Shown here: positions 17,352 to 26,762 of the stretch, piece after piece
How positions within the stretch are numbered: position 1 is the stretch's first letter
How the letters are laid out: each line of letters starts with the position of its first letter
Origin: Candidatus Omnitrophota bacterium
GTDB lineage: Bacteria > Omnitrophota > Gorgyraeia > Duberdicusellales > 4484-171
Length of the DNA: 40,865 bases
Assembly: GCA_028703535.1 (NCBI GenBank)
Contig: JAQVMQ010000007.1
Location: 1 to 40,865 of the forward strand
Direction: 5' to 3'
The notes under the pieces: generated by a model
The model's database searches: none
The model's input: the letters and a program-made list of their open reading frames with translations, nothing else
Told to the model about the DNA's origin: nothing
Position numbers and translations under genes: made by a program

Positions 17352-18398
17352 ATGAGCAGAGTTGTGCATATTGGGAATTTGAAAATAGGTGGCGATAATC
17401 CTATAAGGATTAAGGGGATGCTTAAGACACCTTTTGCCGATAAGCGCGGGATGATGAAAGAAGCGAAACTTTTGGTTGATGAAGGAGTCGATGCCATACG
17501 CGTGGCTGTTAAGCGTGATGAAGACGTTCTTATGGCAGGGTACTTGAAAAAAGAGATTAAAGTGCCGATAGTCGCGGATATACATTTTCATCATAAGCTG
17601 GCGTTGGCTGCTATAGAAAACGGATTTGATGCCATAAGGCTTAACCCGATGAATATTACTGATAAACGTAAGATCATACAGATAGCACGGGCTGCCAAGA
17701 AAGCCAAAGTTTCAATGCGTGTCGGAGTAAATTCGGGAGGGTTTAAGTGCAGCGGTTCGGATGATGACAAATTGGCTAAGCTTATGGTTGATGAAGTTGC
17801 TAAGTTTATTGATGTATTGGAAAGTGAAAAGTATAATGCGATAATGGTTTCGCTTAAAGCGTCTACTGTGAATACTACGGTGCTTGCTAATAAATTGTTT
17901 GCTAAACGTTTTGATTATCCCGTTCATTTAGGAGTTACGGCAACAGGCCCGTTTTTGGGAGCGGTTGTCAAATCATCTGTAGGTATAGGCATATTGCTTA
18001 ATGAAGGGATAGGCGATGTTATACGAGTCTCGTTGACTGCGCCCTCTTATCAGGAAATTCAGGTTGCTAAGAATATACTTAATTCTTTGGGCGAATATGA
18101 CATTGTCCCTGAGATTATATCATGTCCTACATGTTCTCGCTGTTCGGTGGATCTGGTATCGTTGGTTGAGAAAGCTCAGCTTGCTGTAAGTAAGTTGGAT
18201 AAAACATCTAAGAATTTGCCTAAGAAAATAGCGTTTATGGGCTGTGAGGTTAATGGGCCGGGCGAAGCTATGCAGGCGGATGTCGGAGTTGCGTTTGGTG
18301 AAGCTAAAGGTGTGTTATTTAAGAAAGGTAAAATTGTCGGGACCGTTTCCAAAAACAGTTCAGTTAATGAATTGTTGAAAAAAATGGGGGTTAAATAA
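17352..18398 (+). CDS. ispG: 4-hydroxy-3-methylbut-2-enyl diphosphate synthase
   Basis: RLNPMNI, SLKASTV, HLGVTATG, ISCPTCSRC, GCEVNGPGEA Fe-S motifs. ATG 17352 preferred to the ORF-track start 17325. Confidence 0.94.
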   Translation: MSRVVHIGNLKIGGDNPIRIKGMLKTPFADKRGMMKEAKLLVDEGVDAIRVAVKRDEDVLMAGYLKKEIKVPIVADIHFHHKLALAAIENGFDAIRLNPMNITDKRKIIQIARAAKKAKVSMRVGVNSGGFKCSGSDDDKLAKLMVDEVAKFIDVLESEKYNAIMVSLKASTVNTTVLANKLFAKRFDYPVHLGVTATGPFLGAVVKSSVGIGILLNEGIGDVIRVSLTAPSYQEIQVAKNILNSLGEYDIVPEIISCPTCSRCSVDLVSLVEKAQLAVSKLDKTSKNLPKKIAFMGCEVNGPGEAMQADVGVAFGEAKGVLFKKGKIVGTVSKNSSVNELLKKMGVK

Positions 18399-19651
18399 TG
18401 GAGCTTCATGCGATCAAAAAAGAGTTACGGCGTGAGTTAAGTTTTACGCTTGGTGAAGGACAGAGTTTTGGTGAAGCAATCATTCGCGAGCGTGTAGAGA
18501 AAATATTTAATTTTTGGGAATCCGACGGCAGAGTAAATATTGACGACCAGACACGTGAGAAGATTATACGTGAACTAATATTGGAGTTCTTAGGCTTTGG
18601 GCCGTTACAGGAGCCTATGAATGATCCTGAAGTAACGGAAATTATGGTTAACGGGCCGGATAGTGTTTATATAGAAAAAGACGGTAAGAAGCAGCCGACA
18701 GATATAAAGTTTGATAATGAACAGCAGCTGCGGCATATGGTAGAAAAGATGATACGCCCTACCGGAAGGCGTGTGGATGAGTCTTATCCGTATGTCGATT
18801 TTTCGCTTACAGATGGTTCACGTGTTAATGTTATATTACCGCCGTTGTCTGTCGGCGGTGCGACGGTTACTATACGTAAGTTCTTGAAGACAATAAACCG
18901 TATTGATGATTTAGTGACGCTGGGCACTATAGATGACCGTATGGCAAAGTTTATAGTTGCTTGTATTGAAGCTAAAGCAAATATAATGTTTTCTGGCGCG
19001 ACAGGAAGCGGCAAAACTACGACTCTTGAAGTTTTGACTTCGTATCTTGATCCGCAGGAACGTATAATTGTTATTGAGGATACGCTTGAATTGTCGTTAA
19101 GACAGAAACATGTTGTTCGGTTGCTTACACGCCCGCCTAATATTGAGGGGCGCGGTGAAGTTATGATACGCGATTTGTTCGTTAATACGCTCAGAATGCG
19201 TCCGACACGGATAATTTTGGGTGAGATAAGAGGTGCTGAGGCGATGGATTATTTGCAGGCGCTTAATAGCGGACATGGCGGTTGTTTGTCTGTAATACAT
19301 GCGTCGTCGCCGTATGATGCCTTGACAAGATTAGAAACTATGGCATTATATGCAGGTCTGTATATGCCTGTATGGGCGGTTCGTAAGCAGATAGCCTCAG
19401 GATTGAATATTATCGTTCAGCATGACCAGCTTATTGACGGTACACGTAAGATTACACATATAACGGAGGTGAAAGGCGTAGAGAATGAGGAGATTATTCT
19501 TAACGAACTTTTTACATATGAGCTAGATAAAGTAGATGAAAACGGGAAAGTGCAGGGGAGTTTTAAGGCAGTTAATAAACCGTCGTTTATGAATCTGTTC
19601 AAGCGGCGTGGTGTTAAGTTGGACGAAAGTATATTTACGCCTGATAAATGA
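18398..19651 (+). CDS. CpaF/TadA-type secretion ATPase (type II/IV secretion ATPase family)
   Basis: FSGATGSGKTTTLEVL Walker A, VIEDTLELSL, RPTRIILGEIRGAEAMDYLQALNSGHGGCLSVIHA; TAATG overlap with ispG. Confidence 0.93.
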   Translation: MELHAIKKELRRELSFTLGEGQSFGEAIIRERVEKIFNFWESDGRVNIDDQTREKIIRELILEFLGFGPLQEPMNDPEVTEIMVNGPDSVYIEKDGKKQPTDIKFDNEQQLRHMVEKMIRPTGRRVDESYPYVDFSLTDGSRVNVILPPLSVGGATVTIRKFLKTINRIDDLVTLGTIDDRMAKFIVACIEAKANIMFSGATGSGKTTTLEVLTSYLDPQERIIVIEDTLELSLRQKHVVRLLTRPPNIEGRGEVMIRDLFVNTLRMRPTRIILGEIRGAEAMDYLQALNSGHGGCLSVIHASSPYDALTRLETMALYAGLYMPVWAVRKQIASGLNIIVQHDQLIDGTRKITHITEVKGVENEEIILNELFTYELDKVDENGKVQGSFKAVNKPSFMNLFKRRGVKLDESIFTPDK

Positions 19652-19719
19652 ATTTCTGCTTTTTAGTTTTTGAATAAATTATTTTTATAAAGCGTTTAAT
19701 TAAATAAGAGGATAGTTAC

Positions 19720-20958
19720 ATGGATTTTTTTTCACAGCAATTTATACCGACTTCAAGACAGGCTTCGCGTGATGCTGAGGCGGTAAGCCATATTTTAGGA
19801 TTTAGAGCGGGTTTGTTTTTTATGCTATCTGCCGGTATATATTCGTATTTACCGTTAGGGTATAAAGTTATACGGAATATAGAAAAGATTATTCGTAAAC
19901 ATATGAACGCCTCTGGCGCGCAGGAACTTTTGATGTCGGCGTTACAGCCGATAGATATTTGGCGTAAAACCGGCAGAGATGAGATATTAAAAGATGTTAT
20001 GCTGACGCTAAAGGACCGTAAAGGCCGCGAGCTATGTCTTGGGCCTACTCATGAAGAGCTCATAACCGAAATAGCAAAGCGGTATACTAAATCGTATAAA
20101 CAGATGCCGTTTATTTTGTATCAGATACAGACTAAGTTCCGTGATGAAGCGCGTCCGAGATTCGGATTATTGCGCAGTTGTGAGTTTATTATGAAAGACG
20201 CGTATAGCTTTGATGTCGATGAGGCCGGGCTTGATATTAATTATCAGAAAATGTATGAGGCTTATAATAAGATATTCGCAGAGTGCGGTGTTGAATATGT
20301 ATCTGTCGAAGCTGATTCCGGTGCGATGGGCGGTAAGGTATCACATGAGTTTATGATACCTGCGGAAATAGGCGAAGACACACTTTTTTATTGTGCTGCA
20401 TGTAATAAATATTTTGGTGATATTGAGGCATGTCCCACTTGTAAAGGTAAGTTGCATAAGCGGACTATGATTGAGGTAGGGCATATATTTAAGCTTGGGA
20501 CTAAATATTCTGCTGCGCAGGAAGCGCTTTTTCTTGATTCCTCCGGTGCGCGTAAGCCGGTTGTTATGGGCTGTTACGGGATAGGTGTCAGCCGAATGCT
20601 TTCTGCGATAATTGAAGGCAATAATGATTCGCGCGGTATAGTTTGGCCGGTAAGTGTCGCACCTTATAAAGTTATAGTTTCTATATTGAACGATAAGTTT
20701 AAGGATGAGGCTGTTAAGTTTTCAAACGCATTGGATGAAAGAGGTGCCGAGGTCTTAATTGACGACAGACCGGAGAGTCCCGGAGTAAAATTCAATGACG
20801 CGGCGCTTATAGGTATACCGTATATACTGGTTTTCGGTAAAACGTTTGAACAAAAGGGCAAAGTTGAATTGGAAATTCGCCGGACAGGGCAGAAACATGA
20901 GTTTGAGTTAGATAAGGCATTAAATTATTTATTGGAGCAGTGCGATGCAAAAAGATAA
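19720..20958 (+). CDS. proS: Prolyl-tRNA synthetase, short form without the INS editing domain
   Basis: SRDAEAVSHILGFRAG, LGPTHEELITEIAK, FRDEARPRFGLLRSCEFIMKDAYSF, EVGHIFKLGTKYS, GCYGIGVSR; only 412 aa; SD AGAGGA. Confidence 0.94.
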   Translation: MDFFSQQFIPTSRQASRDAEAVSHILGFRAGLFFMLSAGIYSYLPLGYKVIRNIEKIIRKHMNASGAQELLMSALQPIDIWRKTGRDEILKDVMLTLKDRKGRELCLGPTHEELITEIAKRYTKSYKQMPFILYQIQTKFRDEARPRFGLLRSCEFIMKDAYSFDVDEAGLDINYQKMYEAYNKIFAECGVEYVSVEADSGAMGGKVSHEFMIPAEIGEDTLFYCAACNKYFGDIEACPTCKGKLHKRTMIEVGHIFKLGTKYSAAQEALFLDSSGARKPVVMGCYGIGVSRMLSAIIEGNNDSRGIVWPVSVAPYKVIVSILNDKFKDEAVKFSNALDERGAEVLIDDRPESPGVKFNDAALIGIPYILVFGKTFEQKGKVELEIRRTGQKHEFELDKALNYLLEQCDAKR

Positions 20959-21394
20959 GGTAGAACTTTTAGTTAAAGAAATAGTTTTAGCGAATGGTCT
21001 GGAACTGATAGAGTATAAAGTTTTTGAGCAGGGAAAAACTATTGTTGTGCGTTGTGAAGTTGATTATCCGCGCGGAGGGGTTAGCATAGATGTTTGCGGT
21101 AAGGTGAATAAAGAGATAGTAAGTAGAGTTGAAGCGGAGGGTTTGCTCAAAGATGATTTTACTATTGAAGTTAATTCACCGGGGATAACCAAGAAGCTTA
21201 AAACAGCTTCGGATTTTACCAGGCGTATGAATCGTGAAGTAGAAATATTTTTTCGCACGGGAAATGAGCGTGCTGACGTGTCGGGCGAGATTGTTAAGGT
21301 CGATCAGCAGACGATTATCCTTAAAACAAATGATGAAGAGATTAAAGTTGATATTAATGAAATAAAATATGGTAAGGAAAAAATTAAGTTTTAA
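20945..21394 (+). CDS. rimP: Ribosome maturation factor RimP
   Basis: Size, LELIEYKVF...IEVNSPGITKKLKTASDF, position upstream of nusA. Confidence 0.9.
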   Translation: MQKDKVELLVKEIVLANGLELIEYKVFEQGKTIVVRCEVDYPRGGVSIDVCGKVNKEIVSRVEAEGLLKDDFTIEVNSPGITKKLKTASDFTRRMNREVEIFFRTGNERADVSGEIVKVDQQTIILKTNDEEIKVDINEIKYGKEKIKF

Positions 21395-21456
21395 AAATCA
21401 TATAGTTCAGAATTATTTTTTGATTCTGGCAAATTAGAAGTTAAGGAGGAATTTAA

Positions 21457-22617
21457 GTGAATAAAGAATTTTTAAGTATTATCGAACAATTGCAGAGAGA
21501 GAAAGGCGTTAATAAAGAGGTACTGCTTGATGCGGTTAAAACTTCTTTAATTGTTGCTGCGAAAAAGATTATTAAGTTTAACACAGGTGAAGAGCCGGAA
21601 GATGTAACAGCTGAAATAGACCCTTTAACTGGTGATATGTGTGTGCAGGTTGAGGGGAAAGAGTTTGTTTCCGGTGAGTTTGGGCGTATTGCCGCTCAAA
21701 CTGCCAGGCAGGTGATTATACAAAAGATCCGGGAGGCAGAAAAGGATAACGTCTATAATGATTTCAAAGATAAAGAGGGTGATATAATAAGCGGAGTTGT
21801 TTATCGTATAGAGAAAAAAGCTGTTATAGTTGATATTATGGGCCGTGGTGAGGGTATTATCCCGAATTCTTTTCTTTCACCTTTAGATAATCCGCGTATG
21901 GGCGAAAGGATGAAGGCTTATGTTTATGAGGTCAAACGTGACAGAGGCGTACAAATAATACTTTCACGTAAGCATGAAGGGCTGGTTAAGAAATTATTTG
22001 AACTTGAAGTGCCGGAAATATTCGAAAGTATAGTTGAAATAAAATCCATAGCCAGAGAAGCCGGCGAACGAACAAAGATCGCTGTTTTTTCCAAAGAGGA
22101 AAAGGTTGACTGCGTCGGGGCGTGTGTTGGTATACGCGGGGCACGGGTTAAAAGTATTATTGAGGAACTGCGCGGTGAGAAGATTGATGTAGTACGTTGG
22201 AATGATGATATTAAAGAATTTATAAAAGAGGCTTTATCGCCTGCGACTATTTCTCAGATAGAACTTGACCGTGAAAACAAAAGAGCGAAAGTTATCGCAA
22301 CACCTGAACAACTGTCTTTGGCTATAGGTAAAAGAGGTCAGAACGTAAGACTTGCCTCTAAGCTTGTCGGGTGGGAGATCGATGTACGCTCTAAAGAGTC
22401 TATAGAAGCGGCCATAAAGACGATAGGTAAGATGAAAAGTCTCGGCAAGAAAGGTACTGAAAGCGTGGTTGAGTCGGGTTATAACAGTATAGAGGCTATA
22501 GCAAAAACAACTGAAGAGAAATTAGCAAAGATAAAAGGTATAAGTTCCAATAAAGCTAAGCAGATAATAGAAGAAGCGAAAGAATTGATAGAAAACACAA
22601 AAAACAAAGAAGACTAA
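21457..22617 (+). CDS. nusA: Transcription termination/antitermination factor NusA
   Basis: S1 region, GACVGIRGARVKSIIEELRGEKIDVV, RAKVIATPEQLSLAIGKRGQNVRLA KH motifs; C-terminal HhH. Confidence 0.96.
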   Translation: MNKEFLSIIEQLQREKGVNKEVLLDAVKTSLIVAAKKIIKFNTGEEPEDVTAEIDPLTGDMCVQVEGKEFVSGEFGRIAAQTARQVIIQKIREAEKDNVYNDFKDKEGDIISGVVYRIEKKAVIVDIMGRGEGIIPNSFLSPLDNPRMGERMKAYVYEVKRDRGVQIILSRKHEGLVKKLFELEVPEIFESIVEIKSIAREAGERTKIAVFSKEEKVDCVGACVGIRGARVKSIIEELRGEKIDVVRWNDDIKEFIKEALSPATISQIELDRENKRAKVIATPEQLSLAIGKRGQNVRLASKLVGWEIDVRSKESIEAAIKTIGKMKSLGKKGTESVVESGYNSIEAIAKTTEEKLAKIKGISSNKAKQIIEEAKELIENTKNKED

Positions 22618-22658
22618 CACAAAGGATGCGATAACTTTGCGGAAGGAGAAGGATAGAG

Positions 22659-24566
22659 ATGAGAATTTATGAGTTAGCCAAAAAAATAGGGATAGATACC
22701 AAAGAGTTGATAGCTAAACTTGAGGATATGAATATTGTCGTTAAAAATCATATGTCGAGTTTGGACAGCGATACAGCTGAGATTGTTATGCATGAACTTG
22801 CGGATCTTGAGAAAAAAGAGATAGAGGATAACGTTCTTATGGTGGATTTCCCTATTACTGTTAAAGACTTAGCAGTTAAGCTTAATAAAAAACCGTCGGA
22901 GCTTTTGGGCGATTTGATTAAAAAGGGTAAGTTTTTTAATATTAATCATAACCTTGACGAAAAGGCTGCCGGCGAGATAGCGTATGATTATAAAATTAAT
23001 CTAAAGAAGAAATTGTCTTGTGAGGAAGAAGCATTAAATGTTGAGTCAGGTGAGATGTTACCGCGTCCGGCTATTATTACGCTTATGGGTCATATTGACC
23101 ATGGTAAGACTAGTGTCCTTGATTATATACGCAAGAGCCGTATAGCCGACAAGGAAACGGGTGGTATTACTCAGCATATAGGGGCGTATCAGGTTAAGTT
23201 AGGTAACGGGAGTATAAGTTTTTTGGATACACCGGGTCATGAAACATTTACGGCTATGCGTGCGCGTGGTGCCGATATTACAGATATTGTTATTATTGTC
23301 GTAGCGGCGGATGAAGGTATTAAGCCCCAGACTATTGAGGCTATTGACCATGCTAAGGCAGCTAATGTGCCTATCTTGGTTGCGATAAATAAAATTGACA
23401 GGCCGAATGCAGATGTCGATATGGTCAAACAACAGTTATCAAAACATGACCTTGTACCCGAAGATTGGGGTGGTAAAACAATAACTGTTCCTGTATCTGC
23501 TAAAACGGGTGATGGGATAAAGGAATTGCTTGAGATGATATTGCTGCAAGCCGAAATTTTAGAGCTTAAAGCTGACCCTGGAAGGACTGCACTCGGTGTG
23601 GTAGTTGAAGCTAAACTTTCTAAGGGACGCGGGCCGGTAGCTGCCGTTCTTATACGTACGGGTACACTAAAAGTTGGTGATTGGTGTGTGTGCGGGCAGT
23701 ATATGGGCCGTGTAAGAGCGTTACATGATGATAAAGGTAATATTGTAAGAAGTGCTCCGCCGTCTTTCCCAGTCGAAGTTTTAGGGTTGAACGGTGTGCC
23801 TAATCCGGGTGATCAGCTTTTTGTCGTACAGGACGAAAAAAACGCACGGAGTATCGTGGGACAGCGCAGGGAAAAAGAAGAAAAAGATAAAATTGTGCCA
23901 CCTACGCATATGCGGCTTGAAGACTTGTATGAGAAAGTCAAGGCGGATGAAGTTAAACAGCTGAAAGTTATAATTAAAGCTGATGTCGGTGGGACATTGG
24001 AAGCAGTTGAACATGCCTTGATACGCATAGAATCTAAAGAGGTAGAACTTAACATAGTGCATAAAGGTGTAGGGGCGATAAATTCGTCAGATGTCTTACT
24101 TGCTGAGGTGAGTGATGCTGTTATTGTTGGTTTTAAAGCTGTTGCTGATGCGCAAACGCGTGAGATGGCTAAGAGTAAAGGGATAGAGATCAGAGTCTAC
24201 CAGATAATTTATGAACTAATAGATGATGTTAAAGGCGCGTTAGAAGGGATGTTGACACCGCATATTAAAAAGACATTTTTGGGGCGTGCGCGGGTTAAAA
24301 CGGTTTTTAAATTATCTAAATCCGGGATAATTGCCGGTTGTATTGTCGAAAAGGGTAAATTTACGCGTGGTGTTATAGCGCAGGTTACGCGTGGCAACGA
24401 GATAATCCACGAGGGGAAGATCCAATCGTTAAAAAGATTTAAAGATGATGTTAAAGATGTGGCTGAAGGATATGAATGCGGGATAGGGGTTGGTTATAAT
24501 GATTTGCAGGAAGGCGATCTTATTGATGGATATACCGAAGAACGTGTTATGCGCAAGCTTAAATAG
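22659..24566 (+). CDS. infB: Translation initiation factor IF-2
   Basis: GHIDHGKTSVLDYIR, DTPGHETFTAMRARGA, NKIDRP; two short IF2_N-like modules at the N-terminus. Confidence 0.97.
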   Translation: MRIYELAKKIGIDTKELIAKLEDMNIVVKNHMSSLDSDTAEIVMHELADLEKKEIEDNVLMVDFPITVKDLAVKLNKKPSELLGDLIKKGKFFNINHNLDEKAAGEIAYDYKINLKKKLSCEEEALNVESGEMLPRPAIITLMGHIDHGKTSVLDYIRKSRIADKETGGITQHIGAYQVKLGNGSISFLDTPGHETFTAMRARGADITDIVIIVVAADEGIKPQTIEAIDHAKAANVPILVAINKIDRPNADVDMVKQQLSKHDLVPEDWGGKTITVPVSAKTGDGIKELLEMILLQAEILELKADPGRTALGVVVEAKLSKGRGPVAAVLIRTGTLKVGDWCVCGQYMGRVRALHDDKGNIVRSAPPSFPVEVLGLNGVPNPGDQLFVVQDEKNARSIVGQRREKEEKDKIVPPTHMRLEDLYEKVKADEVKQLKVIIKADVGGTLEAVEHALIRIESKEVELNIVHKGVGAINSSDVLLAEVSDAVIVGFKAVADAQTREMAKSKGIEIRVYQIIYELIDDVKGALEGMLTPHIKKTFLGRARVKTVFKLSKSGIIAGCIVEKGKFTRGVIAQVTRGNEIIHEGKIQSLKRFKDDVKDVAEGYECGIGVGYNDLQEGDLIDGYTEERVMRKLK

Positions 24567-24599
24567 AGGTTTATAAAAACATTTTTTTACTGTGTGATC

Positions 24600-25016
24600 A
24601 TGAAGAGTCATAGAGTATATTTAACTTTCGATACTGCCGAACGTGTTGAGTTTGTCAATATAACACGTGACATAGACAAAGTATTAAAAGAAAGCGGAAT
24701 AAAAGAGGGGTTATGTCTTGTTAATGCTATGCACATAACTGCTTCAGTTTTTATTAATGACGAAGAATCGGGTCTTAAAGAAGATTTTCAGAAATGGCTT
24801 AATGAGCTTATACCGTATGACCCTGATAAATACCGACATAATCTGACAGGTGAGGATAATGGGTACGCGCATTTAAGGCGCACTGTTATGGGCAGGGAGG
24901 TTGTCATTGCCGTTACAGGTGGTAAACTTGATTTTGGATCGTGGGAGCAGGTCTTTTACGGTGAATTTGACGGACGCCGTGCTAAACGCGTTTTAGTTAA
25001 GATCATAGGAGAATAA
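24600..25016 (+). CDS. YjbQ/UPF0047 family protein
   Basis: [56 protein letters not shown]. Confidence 0.9.
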   Translation: MKSHRVYLTFDTAERVEFVNITRDIDKVLKESGIKEGLCLVNAMHITASVFINDEESGLKEDFQKWLNELIPYDPDKYRHNLTGEDNGYAHLRRTVMGREVVIAVTGGKLDFGSWEQVFYGEFDGRRAKRVLVKIIGE

Positions 25017-26006
25017 ATGAGCGTAAAGAAGAAAGTTATTTTCAGCGGGATGAGACCTACCGGTAAGCTTCATTTAGGCCATTGGCTTGGCGCGTTATCT
25101 AATTGGGTAGAACTGCAAGATGAATATTCATGTTATTTCATGGTAGCTGATTGGCATGCGTTAATGAGTGAGTATAAAGATACGTCACGTATAGCCGATT
25201 CAATTTTGGATAATGTATGTGATTGGCTGGCCTATGGTATAGATCCTGATAAAAGTACAATATTTGTGCAATCGGAAGTTTATCAGCATTTGGAACTGTA
25301 TATGATACTAAGCACTATGGTCCCATTAGGATGGCTTTACAGGTGCCCTACTTTTAAGGAACAGATGGTGCAGTTAAAAGATAAAGAAGTAAATAATTAC
25401 GCGTTTTTGGGTTATCCGATTTTACAGGCGGCGGATATTATTTTATATAAAGCGGATGTTGTTCCGGTTGGTGAAGATCAACTTCCGCATCTTGAGCTTT
25501 GCCGTGAAATAGTAAGGCGTTTTCATTCTATTACGGATACTGACATGTTTTCTGAGCCTCAGGCTATTTTAACACCGATAGTGCGGTTATTGGGGCTTGA
25601 TGGGCGAAAGATGAGTAAAAGTTATGATAATTATATCGCATTGGATGAGGAACCGGGATCTTTAAAGAAAAAAATCATGGCGATGTTTACTGATCAAAAG
25701 AGATTGCGGAGAGATGATCCGGGCACGCCGGATGATTGTAATGTTTATGCGTATTATAAGGCTTTTTGTTCCGATAAACTTAGCGATATAAAATATAGCT
25801 GTGAAAGCGCGGGACATGGATGTGTCGAATGTAAAAAAACCCTGCTTGAACGAGTGGGTAGTTTTCTTGAAGAACATAGAGAGAGAAAGCAGGAACTTAT
25901 TAAGAAAAAAGACTATGTTTATGATATACTAAAAGAAGGTAAGAAAAAAGCGCAGGCTTGTGCCGAACAGACTATCATTGAGGTTCGAAAAGCGATTAAG
26001 TTTTAA
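25017..26006 (+). CDS. trpS: Tryptophanyl-tRNA synthetase
   Basis: SGMRPTGKLHLGHWLGAL, GYPILQAADIILYKADVVPVGEDQ, DGRKMSKSYDN. Confidence 0.96.
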   Translation: MSVKKKVIFSGMRPTGKLHLGHWLGALSNWVELQDEYSCYFMVADWHALMSEYKDTSRIADSILDNVCDWLAYGIDPDKSTIFVQSEVYQHLELYMILSTMVPLGWLYRCPTFKEQMVQLKDKEVNNYAFLGYPILQAADIILYKADVVPVGEDQLPHLELCREIVRRFHSITDTDMFSEPQAILTPIVRLLGLDGRKMSKSYDNYIALDEEPGSLKKKIMAMFTDQKRLRRDDPGTPDDCNVYAYYKAFCSDKLSDIKYSCESAGHGCVECKKTLLERVGSFLEEHRERKQELIKKKDYVYDILKEGKKKAQACAEQTIIEVRKAIKF

Positions 26007-26023
26007 CGGTATTATATAAAATT

Positions 26024-26740
26024 ATGAAAATACGTTTAGATATATTTGAAGGACCTTTGGATTTATTGTTATATTTGATTAAAAAAGAACATTTAAGTAT
26101 ACATGATATAACGATAACCAAAGTGGTTGACCAATATTTGCAGTATCTGGATTTAATGAAAGTATTTGATATAAATATTGCCAGCGAATATTTAGTTACA
26201 GCTGCTACGCTGATAAGTATAAAATCCAAAATGCTTTTGCCTAAACCCGAACTTGAGGAAGATATCGAAGAGGACGATCCACGTTTGGATTTGATCAATA
26301 AACTGATAGAATATGAGAAATTTAAAGAAGCGGCGGAATTTTTGAAGTCTAAAGAGCTGGATCGCAAGAAATATGTTTCACGGCCGCAGATAAATTATAA
26401 TTTTGAGGACGGCGCCTATATTGAAGCATCAATATTTGATTTGATAAGTGCTTTTAAATCGGCGCTTAAAGAAGTGCCGCCCGATATATTCTTTGAAATA
26501 ATCAAAGATGAACATACGGTAGAAGAAAAGATACATGATATAGTAAGGCTTGTTTTAGATAACAAGAAAATATATCTTAATGACCTATTCTCACGTGCAA
26601 GAAGCAAAGTAGAGATAGTAGTTACATTTTTGGCTATACTTGAACTTATAAAATCACGGGAAATAGTTGCCCTTCAGGATAGTTTGTTCGGGCCGGTTTC
26701 TTTGGCGCGAAGAACCGAAACTGCGGTGCAGGTAGCTTAA
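26024..26740 (+). CDS. scpA: Segregation and condensation protein A
   Basis: FEGPLDLLLYLIKKEHLSIHDI..., SEYLVTAATLISIKSKMLLP; C-terminal winged-helix region VTFLAILELIK. Confidence 0.94.
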   Translation: MKIRLDIFEGPLDLLLYLIKKEHLSIHDITITKVVDQYLQYLDLMKVFDINIASEYLVTAATLISIKSKMLLPKPELEEDIEEDDPRLDLINKLIEYEKFKEAAEFLKSKELDRKKYVSRPQINYNFEDGAYIEASIFDLISAFKSALKEVPPDIFFEIIKDEHTVEEKIHDIVRLVLDNKKIYLNDLFSRARSKVEIVVTFLAILELIKSREIVALQDSLFGPVSLARRTETAVQVA

Positions 26741-26762
26741 TATTACTTCTGATAGTATTTCT

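Noticed and set aside
17018-17497. 159-aa minus-strand ORF opposite rseP/ispG
   Set aside because: Antisense shadow over two overlapping conserved genes.
18398-19651. Type IV pilus PilT/PilB assignment for the ATPase
   Set aside because: Overall sequence (FLGFGPLQEPMNDPEVTEIMVNGPDSVYIEKDGK, RLLTRPPNIEGRGEVMIRDL) fits CpaF/TadA better.
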